Below are positions 45,085 to 54,145 of a DNA stretch of 64,000 nucleotides, in pieces. The stretch spans positions 186,001 to 250,000 of the forward strand of contig NZ_AUGD01000011.1 in assembly GCF_000426845.1 (NCBI RefSeq), written 5' to 3'. The notes below the pieces were generated by a model. It was not told where the DNA came from. It saw only the letters and a program-made list of their open reading frames with translations, and searched no databases. Made by a program: the position numbers and the translations under genes. The DNA comes from Bradyrhizobium sp. in8p8. Lineage in GTDB: Bacteria > Pseudomonadota > Alphaproteobacteria > Rhizobiales > Xanthobacteraceae. Position 1 is the first letter of the stretch. Each line of letters starts with the position of its first letter.

Positions 45085-46533
45085 ATGTCAGTGTTGCGTA
45101 ACCATCCGAAGGGCGCGCGGTTCGCGTCCTTCGGCATCGGTCTCTGCATCTTCGCATTGATGCCGAGAGAGACCGGCTATCAGGACATTGCCTCGCTTCT
45201 GGCGCGCCAACCCGGCGTCGCCGAGCGCTGGCAGAAGCAGGTGTTCTCCGCCGCGTCCTCGATCCAGCTCGCCACCTACAGTTTTGCCCGCCCCATCGGC
45301 ACGTCGGTTCCGCAGAGCGCGATGGTTCGTCTCGCAAGCATCGATGGCCGCGACGTCACGGGTGCGATCAGTCGCAATCCTGCGCTTCAGGCGCCGCCGC
45401 GCTATCAGGCTTCCGACTTCCCCACGGTCGATCGCTCCCTGAAGGGTGATCGCCTCGCAATCGTCGCGCCTACGCAGGCTCCGGAGACGGTCGCACCGGC
45501 TGCGGCTCCGGCGCAGGAAGATCCCGCGACATCGAACAGCTCGGTGTTCGGCGCCAAGACCGCCGCATTGCCTCACCCGATGTCGCCGGAGTCCGCGGCC
45601 GCACTCGATCCCGAGCTCCAGGAAGCACTGCGCGCGCCGCCGCTGCCGCAATATTCCAATTCGCCGCAGGCCAGCGATGCTTCGCGCACGCTCGCGACCG
45701 CACCGCTGGAGACGTTGAAGGGCGCCTCCGTTCCGCCTGCACCGGCGCCCGATCCCTTCAGCGTCAAGACGTCGACCCTGTTCTTCGCCAGCTCCTCGCT
45801 CGGCGGCAATCCCGAGACCATGGAGAGCTGGCAGCCGGGCGCCGAGCCGCTGATCGTGATGCCCGACCCCGACATGAAGGTGACCGCCGCGCTGACTCCG
45901 CCGACGGCGGACATCGCCGGGAACATCGACAGCGGCGAGAGCGTGGCCGCGAAAGGCGAGGTCAACGGCGACAACCAGCGCGCCAGGTCGCCCGCGGAGC
46001 GGCTCGGGCTCGACGACAAGTCGCGCGCCAAATCGGAAAAATGTCTCGCCGAAGCCGTCTATTTCGAAGCGCGCGGCGAGGCGGTGCGCGGCCAGATCGC
46101 GGTGGCGCAGGTCGTGATGAACCGCGTATTCTCCGGAAAATATCCGGAAACCGTGTGCGGAGCGGTCTATCAGAACAAGCACCGCCATCTCGCCTGCCAG
46201 TTCACCTTCGCCTGCGACAAGAACCCGGACGTGATCCGCGAACCCGAGATGTGGGAGCGTGCCAAGAGGATCGCGAAGGCCATGCTCGATGGCCAGATCT
46301 GGCTGCCCGAGGTCGGCAAGTCCACGCACTATCATGCCTATTGGGTGCGACCCTCCTGGGTTGCCGAGATGAAGAAGTTGTACAAGACCGGCGTTCACAC
46401 CTTCTATCGGCCGCGCAATTGGGGCGACGGCAGCGAGGAACCGAGCTGGGGCACCCAGGCACAGACCGCCGCGCTGTCCGCCGAACTCGTGCAGGAAGCC
46501 AAGAGCTCCGCAGAGCTGGGCGAACGGCGGTAG
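45085..46533 (+). CDS. SleB-type cell wall hydrolase, membrane anchored
   Basis: Peptidoglycan hydrolase of about 482 residues. The catalytic Hydrolase_2 (SleB/CwlJ) domain is C-terminal, about 325-465: CLAEAVYFEARGEAVRGQIA with the catalytic Glu in YFEARGE, VVMNRVFSGKYPETVCGAVY, and CQFTFACD. A hydrophobic N-terminal segment (ARFASFGIGLCIFALMP) anchors or exports the protein. Between lies a long, Pro/Ala-rich, probably disordered linker of about 270 residues. SleB enzymes act on spore cortex in Bacillus; alphaproteobacterial homologues act in wall remodelling. GTG 45073 is an alternative start. Confidence 0.9.
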   Translation: MSVLRNHPKGARFASFGIGLCIFALMPRETGYQDIASLLARQPGVAERWQKQVFSAASSIQLATYSFARPIGTSVPQSAMVRLASIDGRDVTGAISRNPALQAPPRYQASDFPTVDRSLKGDRLAIVAPTQAPETVAPAAAPAQEDPATSNSSVFGAKTAALPHPMSPESAAALDPELQEALRAPPLPQYSNSPQASDASRTLATAPLETLKGASVPPAPAPDPFSVKTSTLFFASSSLGGNPETMESWQPGAEPLIVMPDPDMKVTAALTPPTADIAGNIDSGESVAAKGEVNGDNQRARSPAERLGLDDKSRAKSEKCLAEAVYFEARGEAVRGQIAVAQVVMNRVFSGKYPETVCGAVYQNKHRHLACQFTFACDKNPDVIREPEMWERAKRIAKAMLDGQIWLPEVGKSTHYHAYWVRPSWVAEMKKLYKTGVHTFYRPRNWGDGSEEPSWGTQAQTAALSAELVQEAKSSAELGERR

Positions 46534-46588
46534 CGCCTTCAGGAAAGACCGTGCTGTCCGGGACAAGCGCGGCCGCGTTGCTGTCCTC

Positions 46589-47467
46589 TCAAGCCTCGAT
46601 GTCCAACGCACAGTCGAAGTTCGGGGCGGAATGCGTCAATGCGCCCGCCGATGCGTAGGCGACACCGGTCGCGGCAATGGCGGCGATCGAGTCCAGCGTG
46701 ACGCCCCCGGATGCCTCCAGCTCGAGGCGGCCCTCGTTGATCCTGACCGCCTCGCGCAACGTCGCCAGGTCCATGTTGTCGAGCAGCACCGCGTCGGCCA
46801 TCCCGCTGTCGAGCACTTCGCGCAGCTGCACCAGCGTATCGACCTCGATCTCGATCTTGACGAGGTGGCCCGCATGGGCACGGGCGCGCTCCAGCACCGG
46901 ACGGATGCCGCCGGAGACCGCGATGTGGTTGTCCTTGATCAGGATCGCATCATCGAGCCCGAAGCGGTGATTGAATCCGCCGCCGCAGCGCACCGCGTAT
47001 TTTTCCAGCGCGCGCAATCCCGGCGTTGTTTTCCGTGTGCAGCAGATGCGCATCCCGGTGCCTTCGGTGCGCGCGACATAGTCCGCCGTGAGCGTCGCGA
47101 CGCCCGACAGGCGGCCGACGAAGTTCAGCGCGGTCCGCTCGGCGGTGAGAATGGAGCGCGCGCGGCCCGAGATCGTCAGCACATGCTGTCCGCGAGCGAC
47201 CCGCGCGGCATCGCGGACCTGTGCGCGCACCTCGATCTCGGGCGACAGCTTCTGCAAAGTCGCGAGCGCCAGCGGCAATCCGGCAATCACGCCGGACTGG
47301 CGCGCCACCAGGACCGCTCGCGCGCTCGTCGCTTCCGGGATCGTCGCAAGCGAGGTGATGTCGCCGGCGCGGCCGAGGTCCTCGTCGAGCGCGCGGTCAA
47401 CGGCCGTCTCGATCGCGAGCGGAGAGAGAAAGGCGTCGGGATAAAGCAGTGAGGTTGGGCTGATCAT
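46589..47467 (-). CDS. nadC: Nicotinate-nucleotide pyrophosphorylase (quinolinate phosphoribosyltransferase)
   Basis: Converts quinolinate and PRPP to nicotinate mononucleotide, the third step of NAD synthesis from aspartate. 292 residues. Family blocks are DEDLGRAGDITSLATIPE, LTAERTALNFVGRLSGVATL, TRKTTPGLRALEKYAVRCGG with the phosphate-binding RKTTPGLR, HRFGLDDAILIKDNH, IEIEVDTLVQL and DAVLLDNMD. It is the last gene of nadA-nadB-nadC, 11 bases after nadB. Confidence 0.97.
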   Translation of the reverse strand: MISPTSLLYPDAFLSPLAIETAVDRALDEDLGRAGDITSLATIPEATSARAVLVARQSGVIAGLPLALATLQKLSPEIEVRAQVRDAARVARGQHVLTISGRARSILTAERTALNFVGRLSGVATLTADYVARTEGTGMRICCTRKTTPGLRALEKYAVRCGGGFNHRFGLDDAILIKDNHIAVSGGIRPVLERARAHAGHLVKIEIEVDTLVQLREVLDSGMADAVLLDNMDLATLREAVRINEGRLELEASGGVTLDSIAAIAATGVAYASAGALTHSAPNFDCALDIEA

Positions 47468-47478
47468 GGGGAACTCCG

Positions 47479-49083
47479 TCAGGCGATCATGGATTGCGCA
47501 ATGCGTGGCAGCGGGCGGTCGTCCAGGCTGTGCGCGACATCGCGCATGGCGGAAAGGGTCGTCATCGTTCTCCGCCCGGGCCCGGGCGTCTCAGCCGGAT
47601 GATCGGAACGGAAATGCGCACCGCGGCTCTCGCGTCGCGTCCAGGCCGCGGTGGCGACCAGCAGGGCCGAAGTCGCCATGATGCGGAGAACGATGTCGCC
47701 GGCCTCGCGCTCGATCGCGGCGAAGCGGCGCACGGCTTCGGCAAGGCCGTCACCGTCGCGGATCACGCCGACATGCGCGCTCATCATCGTGCGCAGCCGC
47801 TTCACGGCTGCGCTATCCGCCGCGCCGCCTCGCGCCGTCACGACCGGATCGGGTGGGCGGGCAGTCGAGGACATTGTGCGGCCGACGATGTCGTCGGCAA
47901 CGCGCGCGGCATAAACCACGGCTTCGAGCAGGGAGTTGGAGGCGAGCCGGTTGGCGCCATGCGCGCCGGTCGAGGATACTTCGCCGGCGGCCCAGAGCCC
48001 GTCGATCGAGCTGCGGCCGCGCGCGTCCACGGCGATGCCGCCCATGTGGTAATGCGCAGCCGGCGCGATCGGAATCGGCTGCGTTGCCGGATCGATGCCG
48101 GCGGCGGTGCAGCTTGCATGCACGGTCGGAAACTTCGTCGCGAAGCGCGCGCCCAGCGCCTGCCGCGCATCGAGAAAGGCGCCGCGGCCGGCCGCGATTT
48201 CGGCGAACACCCCGCGGGCCACGATGTCACGCGGCGCAAGCTCGGCCAGCGGATGGCGCGACAGCATGAAGCGTTTACCTTTGCCGTTGATCAGCGTTGC
48301 CCCTTCGCCGCGCAACGCTTCGGTAGCGAGCGGTGCCGGATCGCCGCCCACCATGATGGCCGTCGGGTGGAACTGTACGAATTCGGGGTCGGCGATCACC
48401 GCCCCGGCGCGCGCCGCGATCGCAAGGCCGGAGCCGCTTGCCTCGACCGGATTGGTCGTGACGGCATAGAGATGCCCGATGCCGCCAGTTGCAAGCACGA
48501 CCGCGCGCGCGGCGAGCACGATCGGCCGTGCAGCGGGATTGCCGGCCTTCCGCAATTGAAGTCCGGAGACCGCGCCGTCCGCTGTCAGCAGTGCTTCGGC
48601 GACGAAGCCTTCCATCAGGCGGATCGAGGGTGTGCGACGTACGGCATCGCTCAAGGCCGCAATGATTGCGGCGCCGGCGCCATCGCCGCGCACATGAACT
48701 ATGCGACGCGCCGAATGCGCAGCTTCCCGTCCGGCCGCAAGCCTGCCGTCGAGATCGCGATCGAACGGCACGCCAAAGGCGAGAAGATCATGGATGCGCG
48801 GTAGCGCCTCGCGCGCGATCCCGAGCGCGACGGCTTCATCAACGAGGCCGCCGCCGACCGCCGCGGTGTCGGCGGCATGTGCCTCCGGCGTATCGCCTTC
48901 GGCCACGGCCGCGGCGATGCCGCCTTGCGCCCATGCGGACGATGCGCCCTGCCCAAGCGGTGCCGCCGAAATCAACGTCACCGGCCGCGGCGCGAGCTTC
49001 AGCGCGCAGAACAGCCCGGCAAGGCCGCCGCCGACGATGACGACGTCGTCGGTGCGGGCGAGGTCGTGGATGTCGTGTTGCAT
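47479..49083 (-). CDS. nadB: L-aspartate oxidase
   Basis: FAD enzyme that oxidises aspartate to iminoaspartate, first step of the pathway. 534 residues. The FAD fold starts DDVVIVGGGLAGLFCALKLA; SSAWAQGGIAAAV and the flavin-contacting QFHPTAIMVGGDPAPLATEA and HYHMGGIAVDARGRSSIDGL follow, then GAHGANRLASNSLLEAVVYA, as in the succinate dehydrogenase superfamily. I prefer ATG 49083, preceded by GAGAG at a proper distance; the TTG at 49098 is too close to its GAGGAA. Middle gene of the nad operon. Confidence 0.96.
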   Translation of the reverse strand: MQHDIHDLARTDDVVIVGGGLAGLFCALKLAPRPVTLISAAPLGQGASSAWAQGGIAAAVAEGDTPEAHAADTAAVGGGLVDEAVALGIAREALPRIHDLLAFGVPFDRDLDGRLAAGREAAHSARRIVHVRGDGAGAAIIAALSDAVRRTPSIRLMEGFVAEALLTADGAVSGLQLRKAGNPAARPIVLAARAVVLATGGIGHLYAVTTNPVEASGSGLAIAARAGAVIADPEFVQFHPTAIMVGGDPAPLATEALRGEGATLINGKGKRFMLSRHPLAELAPRDIVARGVFAEIAAGRGAFLDARQALGARFATKFPTVHASCTAAGIDPATQPIPIAPAAHYHMGGIAVDARGRSSIDGLWAAGEVSSTGAHGANRLASNSLLEAVVYAARVADDIVGRTMSSTARPPDPVVTARGGAADSAAVKRLRTMMSAHVGVIRDGDGLAEAVRRFAAIEREAGDIVLRIMATSALLVATAAWTRRESRGAHFRSDHPAETPGPGRRTMTTLSAMRDVAHSLDDRPLPRIAQSMIA

Positions 49084-49094
49084 GTTGTTCGCTC

Positions 49095-50201
49095 TCAATT
49101 CCTCAGATTGATCATGCGCTCGACCGAACGTCGCGCGCGATCCGCGAGCGCGGGATCGATCGACACCTCCTCGCGGAGCGTCAGCAGGCTCTCCAGAATG
49201 TTGGCGAGCGTAATGCGCTTCATGTGCGGGCAGAGGTTGCAGGGGCGGAGCATCTCCACATCAGGCAGCTCGGCCCGGACATTGTCGGCCATCGAGCATT
49301 CGGTGATCATGACGAGACGCCGCGGCCTCTTCGCGCGCACCCAGTTGATCATGTGTGCGGTCGAACCGGTGAAGTCGGCTTCCGCGAGCACATCCGGCGG
49401 GCACTCCGGATGCGCGATGATCTGGACCGACGGATCGGCCTCGCGAAAGCTCCGCAGCTCCTCGCCCGTGAACCGCTCATGCACCTCGCAGGCGCCTTTC
49501 CAGGCGATGATGTTCACGTCGGTCTTCGACGCCACATAGGTCGCGAGGTAGCGGTCTGGCAGGAAGATCACGCTCGGTGAATTGAGGCTCTCGACCACCT
49601 GCACGGCGTTCGACGAGGTGCAGCAGATGTCGACCTCGGCCTTCACCTCCGCGGAGGTGTTGACATAGGCAACGATGGGCACGCCGGGGAATTTTTCGCG
49701 GAGCAGCCGCACGTCCGCGCCGGTGATGCTGGCGGCGAGCGAGCAGCCCGCGCGCGAATCGGGGATCAAGACGGTCTTGTGCGGATTGAGCAGCTTTGAG
49801 GTCTCCGCCATGAAGTGCACGCCGCACTGGACGATGATGTCAGCCTTCACCTTGGTGGCTTCGACCGCGAGCTGGAGCGAGTCGCCGCCAATATCGGCCA
49901 CACAGTGGAAGATCTCCGGGGCTTGGTAATTGTGGGCGAGGATGACCGCACCCCGCGCGCGCTTCAGCTCGTTGATCGCGTGGATCGCCGGTGCCATCAG
50001 CGGCCATTCGATCGGCGGGATCACGTGCTTCACGCGGTCATAGAGCGGCGCGGTGGCCCGTTCGATCTCCGACGTCCATTCCAGTGAGGGGATCGGCCAT
50101 TCCGGTCCCGCGGGCACCGCTACGGTGCGGGGGGAGGAGATGCGCTGGGCCTGGGGCCGGTCGGTGAAATCGTCAGGGCCGTAAATTCCGGTGATCGGCA
50201 T
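49095..50201 (-). CDS. nadA: Quinolinate synthase
   Basis: 4Fe-4S enzyme that condenses iminoaspartate with dihydroxyacetone phosphate to quinolinate. About 368 residues. Family segments are AVILAHNYQAPEIFHCVADI, GVHFMAETSKLLNPHKTVLI, DSRAGCSLAASI, DICCTSSNAVQVVESL, AHPECPPDVLAEADFTGST and the C-terminal RPCNLCPHMKRITL, with cluster cysteines in these blocks. ATG 50201 has GGAGG six bases upstream; ATG 50222 is further upstream with no good site. First gene of the operon; two operator-like palindromes lie just upstream. Confidence 0.97.
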   Translation of the reverse strand: MPITGIYGPDDFTDRPQAQRISSPRTVAVPAGPEWPIPSLEWTSEIERATAPLYDRVKHVIPPIEWPLMAPAIHAINELKRARGAVILAHNYQAPEIFHCVADIGGDSLQLAVEATKVKADIIVQCGVHFMAETSKLLNPHKTVLIPDSRAGCSLAASITGADVRLLREKFPGVPIVAYVNTSAEVKAEVDICCTSSNAVQVVESLNSPSVIFLPDRYLATYVASKTDVNIIAWKGACEVHERFTGEELRSFREADPSVQIIAHPECPPDVLAEADFTGSTAHMINWVRAKRPRRLVMITECSMADNVRAELPDVEMLRPCNLCPHMKRITLANILESLLTLREEVSIDPALADRARRSVERMINLRN

Positions 50202-50227
50202 GAAAGCCTCCCATGTTGTCATTTGTG

Positions 50228-50238
50228 CTCAGTTTGAG
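50228..50238 (-). promoter_or_regulatory. Operator-like palindrome 1 upstream of nadA
   Basis: CTCAGTTTGAG (CTCA-N3-TGAG), preceded by TG as in the second copy, 27 bases before the nadA ATG. It is a good candidate for the proximal NadQ operator. Confidence 0.6.
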
Positions 50239-50303
50239 AATATATGGAGCCTGAGAAATCCGGCTGAGAGGCCGGACCCACAACAGCATTGCAATCTCAT
50301 ATG

Positions 50304-50314
50304 CTCAATCTGAG
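50304..50314 (-). promoter_or_regulatory. Operator-like palindrome 2 upstream of nadA
   Basis: CTCAATCTGAG, again CTCA-N3-TGAG with TG before it, 76 bases from the first. It sits beside a possible -35 TTGATT on the minus strand. Candidate distal NadQ operator; repression by looping is possible. Confidence 0.6.
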
Positions 50315-50560
50315 TAAATCAAACATAGCACGCGGCGCTGCAGACCGCCATGCCCTGTCGCGCACATTCCCGTCACTCGCCGGTCAATGCGTCGGGTGAG
50401 GCCGTATTGAAACGCAATGCTCCCGCGGCAGCTCCTCTTGGAATGCAATGGTTTTGAGCCCGGGTCTCCTTTTGACTTGGGCTTTCCATGCAGATGCATT
50501 AAACGGGCCCTCCTGCGGCTGCTGATTTTGCAGGCCCGCCAACGACAGACGAGGAAGACC

Positions 50561-51814
50561 ATGTCGACACAGATCGGCGAACTCGCTCCGGCCTCGCGTT
50601 CCTCCAACTGGCGTACCCCGGCCGTCATCATTCTGTGCGGCTGTGCGATCGGCATGCTCGGCTTCGGCCCGCGCTCGGCGCTCGGCTTTTTCGTGCAGCC
50701 GATGAGTCACGAATTCAGCTGGGGCCGCGATGTGTTCGGCCTCGCGATTGCCGTGCAGAATCTCTTGTGGGGGCTGGGCCAGCCGTTCGCAGGCGCGGTC
50801 GCCGATCGCTTCGGCCTCTTCCGGGTGATGTGCGTCGGCGCGCTGCTTTATGCCGGCGGCCTGCTGCTGATGCGCTACTCCACGACGCCGCTGTCGCTCG
50901 ACATCGGCGCCGGCGTCATGATCGGTTTTGGGCTCGCCGGCTGTTCGTTCAATCTGGTGTTGTCGGCGTTTAGCAAGCTGTTGCCGCCTGAGAAGCGCGG
51001 CCTTGCGCTCGGCGCCGGCACCGCAGCAGGCTCCTTCGGGCAGTTCCTGTTCGCGCCCATCGGCGTTGCGCTCATCGACAATTTCGGCTGGCAGCAGGCG
51101 TTGTCCGTGTTCGGCTTCCTGATGCTGCTGATCATCCCGCTGTCGCTGGCGCTCTCGACACCGCCGGTCGCAGAATCAGCAAAGGCGACGGCCGCTGATG
51201 AGCAGACCTTCACCAGGGCGCTGGCCGAAGCCTTCGGCCATCGCTCCTACGTGCTGCTCGTGCTCGGCTTCTTCACCTGCGGCTTCCAACTCGCCTTCAT
51301 CACCGTGCATCTGCCCGCGTTTCTGGTCGATCGCGGCATCTCCGCGCAAACCGGCGGCTGGGTGATTGCGGCGATCGGCCTCTTCAACATCATCGGCTCG
51401 CTCAGCGTCGGCTATCTCCAGAACCATCTGCCCAAGCGCTATATCCTCTCCACCATCTATTTCACCCGCGCGCTGGCGACGCTGGCCTTTATCTCGTTCC
51501 CGATCACGCCGTTCTCGGCGATCGCGTTCGGCGCGATTTCCGGCCTGACCTGGCTGTCGACGGTGCCGCCGACCTCGGCGCTGGTGGCGCTGATGTTCGG
51601 CACGCGCTGGCTTGCGACGCTCTATGGCTTTGCCTTCGTCAGCCACCAGGTCGGCGGCTTTCTCGGCGTCTGGCTTGGAGGCATCGTGTTCGAGCGCTTC
51701 GGTTCCTATACGCCGATTTGGTGGCTCTCGATCCTGTTCGGCGTGCTTTCCGCGCTGATCAATCTTCCGATTGTGGAGAAACCCGTCGAGCGAGCGGTTG
51801 CACAGCCGGCCTGA
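50561..51814 (+). CDS. MFS transporter
   Basis: Inner-membrane transporter of 417 residues with twelve predicted helices. The loop-2 MFS signature is GQPFAGAVADRFGLFRV, and RGLALGAGTAAGSFGQFLFA matches the family around helix 5. The closest general type is the oxalate/formate antiporter-like or monocarboxylate group (COG2223/2814). I start at ATG 50561, after GAGGAAG, since the upstream open stretch to 50417 would add an unlikely tail. The substrate is unknown; the neighbouring acrylyl-CoA reductase-like gene, 41 bases downstream, hints at a carboxylate. Confidence 0.88.
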   Translation: MSTQIGELAPASRSSNWRTPAVIILCGCAIGMLGFGPRSALGFFVQPMSHEFSWGRDVFGLAIAVQNLLWGLGQPFAGAVADRFGLFRVMCVGALLYAGGLLLMRYSTTPLSLDIGAGVMIGFGLAGCSFNLVLSAFSKLLPPEKRGLALGAGTAAGSFGQFLFAPIGVALIDNFGWQQALSVFGFLMLLIIPLSLALSTPPVAESAKATAADEQTFTRALAEAFGHRSYVLLVLGFFTCGFQLAFITVHLPAFLVDRGISAQTGGWVIAAIGLFNIIGSLSVGYLQNHLPKRYILSTIYFTRALATLAFISFPITPFSAIAFGAISGLTWLSTVPPTSALVALMFGTRWLATLYGFAFVSHQVGGFLGVWLGGIVFERFGSYTPIWWLSILFGVLSALINLPIVEKPVERAVAQPA

Positions 51815-51855
51815 TCGGCTAAACAATCCGGACAAGCAAGTCAGGGAGTTCAGTC

Positions 51856-52842
51856 GTGGCCACATTCAAGGCAATCCGGATCGACAAGGCGGACAAGGGC
51901 ACCACCGCGCAGCTCACGCAGTTCGATGAAGCCGAGCTGATGGACGGCGACGTCACCGTCCGGGTCGAATGGTCGACGCTGAACTACAAGGACGGCCTTG
52001 CGCTGACCGGCAAGGCGCCGGTGGTGCGCCGCTTCCCGATGATCGCCGGCATCGACTTCGCCGGCACAGTCGAAGCCTCATCGCATCCGCAGTGGAAGGC
52101 AGGGGACAAGGTGGTCTGCACCGGCTGGGGTATGGGCGAGACCCATCTCGGCGCCTATGCCGAGAAGGCGCGGGTGAAGGGCGACTGGCTGGTCGCCCTG
52201 CCGCAAGGCCTGTCGGCGCGCGACGCCATGGCGATCGGCACCGCCGGCTTCACTGCAATGCTCGCGGTGCTGGCCCTCGAGAAACACGGCATCTCGCCGA
52301 AGAGCGGTCCAGTCGTGGTGACGGGTGCTGCGGGCGGCGTCGGCTCGGTCGCGATCGCCGTGCTCGCCAAGCTTGGCTATCACGTCATCGCTTCGACCGG
52401 CCGGGCCTCCGAGGCCGACTACCTGAAGCAGCTGGGAGCAGCCGAGATCATCGACCGCAGCGAATTGTCGGCACCGGCAAAACCTCTCGCCAAGGAGCGC
52501 TGGGCCGGCGGTGTCGACAGCGTCGGCTCGACCACGCTCGCGAATCTGCTCTCGATGACGAAGTACGGCGGAGCGATTGCGGCCTGCGGTCTGGCCGCCG
52601 GCATGGACCTGCCGTCCTCGGTGGCGCCGTTTATTTTGCGAGGAGTGTGCCTTCTCGGCATCGACTCCGTGATGTGCCCGATTGAGCCCAGAAAGGCCGC
52701 CTGGCAGCGCCTGGCATCCGATCTGGATCGAACAAAGCTCGTTGAAATTACTAAGGAAATACCGTTGTCTGAGGTTTCGGATTGGGGCGCGAAAATCCTG
52801 GCCGGGGAGGTCCGCGGCCGCATCGTGGTAAAAATTGTCTAA
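51856..52842 (+). CDS. Acrylyl-CoA reductase-like oxidoreductase (AcuI/YhdH family)
   Basis: NADPH-dependent medium-chain dehydrogenase/reductase of 328 residues without zinc. The N-terminal part reads RVEWSTLNYKDGLALTGK and GIDFAGTVEASSHPQWKAGD, hallmarks of YhdH/AcuI. The Rossmann motif VVTGAAGGVGSVAIAVLAKL follows, then STGRASEADYLKQLGA. AcuI reduces the toxic acrylyl-CoA formed from 3-hydroxypropionate or DMSP to propionyl-CoA. The GTG start 51856 follows AGGGAG. It is probably in one transcript with the MFS gene. The true substrate is unproven. Confidence 0.88.
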   Translation: MATFKAIRIDKADKGTTAQLTQFDEAELMDGDVTVRVEWSTLNYKDGLALTGKAPVVRRFPMIAGIDFAGTVEASSHPQWKAGDKVVCTGWGMGETHLGAYAEKARVKGDWLVALPQGLSARDAMAIGTAGFTAMLAVLALEKHGISPKSGPVVVTGAAGGVGSVAIAVLAKLGYHVIASTGRASEADYLKQLGAAEIIDRSELSAPAKPLAKERWAGGVDSVGSTTLANLLSMTKYGGAIAACGLAAGMDLPSSVAPFILRGVCLLGIDSVMCPIEPRKAAWQRLASDLDRTKLVEITKEIPLSEVSDWGAKILAGEVRGRIVVKIV

Positions 52843-52955
52843 CGACGTTCAGACTTTACCAACCAAGCTGCTTCAATGTCGCCATGGTTCGTATGGTAAG
52901 CAGCGGGTAAAGAGATAAGGCATCGCCCGCTGCGGGGTTGGGTTCGGAGTTGAGC

Positions 52956-53543
52956 ATGCTTGCGCGTATTGTGTTGGGGGCTGTCACGGCGGCAGCAACG
53001 TTTGCGCCGGCTATTGCTGGAAGCATGAACGCCGACGAGGCGCGCCGCTTCGTGGCCGGCAAGGTGTTCGCCTTTACCTGCTTCGATGGCACCCGCGGTG
53101 CAGGCCGCATTCTCGACGATCTCGGCGCCGCCGGCGCCGTGCAGTTCTCGGGCGCAGGACCGGTCAAACATCTCCGGCTGCCCGGCAACACGCTCCAGAT
53201 CCGCGGCCAGAACGTCTGCGCCTCGATCAAGGGCATTCCGTTCGAGCCCTGTTTCAACCTGGAAAAGACCGATGATCGCAGCTTCCGCGGCTCGGTATCC
53301 GGCATGGGCTTCGCCTATTGCGACTTCCGCCACCAGGGCGGCAACCAGATGCTGATGGCGCGTGCAACGGCGCGCCCGCGCTCGCTGCGGAATTCGGATC
53401 GCACCGGTTCGGTCGGCCCTGCCAACACCGAAGTCGCCGCGCGTGTCGAAACCCCGCGTGTCGAGAGCAGCCGGCTCGAGCCGGTGAAGCCGGAGCCCGC
53501 GAAGACCGAGGCCCCGCTGGAGCTGCGTCGCTCGACTCAGTGA
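52956..53543 (+). CDS. Secreted hypothetical protein with Pro/Glu-rich tail
   Basis: A 195-residue exported protein starting MLARIVLGAVTAAATFAPAIAG (signal peptide, residues 1-20). The mature domain (about 25-130) has regularly placed cysteines (FTCFDGT, NVCASI, EPCFNL, FAYCDF) that could form two disulfides in the periplasm. The last 50 residues are low complexity, rich in Pro, Glu and Val (ARVETPRVESSRLEPVKPEP). I do not recognise the family. ATG 52956 chosen because the signal peptide begins there. Confidence 0.75.
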   Translation: MLARIVLGAVTAAATFAPAIAGSMNADEARRFVAGKVFAFTCFDGTRGAGRILDDLGAAGAVQFSGAGPVKHLRLPGNTLQIRGQNVCASIKGIPFEPCFNLEKTDDRSFRGSVSGMGFAYCDFRHQGGNQMLMARATARPRSLRNSDRTGSVGPANTEVAARVETPRVESSRLEPVKPEPAKTEAPLELRRSTQ

Positions 53544-53696
53544 GTCGGCCTCGCCGCGCAGTCGCTGCTTCCTCAATGACATTCGTCCAGCGCGAAGCTG
53601 CCGCCGTAGTCATACGGACAGCGGCGTTCACGGGTTGGTAGCTGTTCGCGCCTCAGTTTGCGTGCGGCCGGGGCGGTGCCACGCAAGGGTCGAACG

Positions 53697-53942
53697 ATGT
53701 CGCTGTATTTCTTCCGTATCAGCACCGGCCGCTATTCCGGCGCCGCCGATCAGCCCTACGAATTCGAGGATCGCGCAGCCGCCTGGACCGAGATGACGGA
53801 GGTCTGCGCCAACCTGCTCGGCAGCATCGCGCGCGGCCTGAAGCCGGACGCCGAGTGGTGCATGGAGCTGCTTGACGAGAACAAAAACCCGGTCTTTCGC
53901 GTCACCCTCGTCGGCGAGACCGTCGGATGCAAAGCTTCCTAG
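53697..53942 (+). CDS. DUF6894-like small protein
   Basis: An 81-residue protein opening MSLYFFRISTGRYSG, then EFEDRAAAWTEMTEVCANLL and WCMELLDENKNPVFRVTLVG. The form 'xYFFxxxxG ... D..G....D..AA...A' is the DUF6894 pattern seen in many small Bradyrhizobium and Methylobacterium proteins; function unknown, cytoplasmic. ATG 53697 directly after AAGGGTCG; the frame is open further upstream. Confidence 0.75.
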   Translation: MSLYFFRISTGRYSGAADQPYEFEDRAAAWTEMTEVCANLLGSIARGLKPDAEWCMELLDENKNPVFRVTLVGETVGCKAS

Positions 53943-54145
53943 ACCTCACTTCAAGCTGCAATTTGCAACCAGTGCGAGATCACTCCGCGTCGCGTTCAAT
54001 CATTTGGCGTAAAAAGTAGGTATTTGTGCGAGGGATCTCGTTAACCTAACGATGGAACTCTGACCGTTAGCTTCGCGGTAAGGACGACGATCAACGTCCA
54101 GGCGGCCAACAACGACTTGGCAGCTCGTTTCGGGGAAACGTACCG

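Larger units (their letters stand above)
50202..50560. other. Divergent promoter region between nadA and the MFS gene
   Basis: 359 bases with the nad operator candidates at its left end. The right half holds 'gggccctcctgcggctgctgattttgcaggccc'-like inverted sequence but no convincing gene, RNA or known site. Confidence 0.5.

Noticed and set aside
50245..50300. Possible TPP riboswitch upstream of the MFS gene ('ggctgagaggccggaccc')
   Set aside because: The GCTGAGA-like and ACCC elements are there, but the 'AACCTGA' and 'GCGTAGGGA' parts of the thi box are missing, and the stretch lies inside the nadA promoter region.
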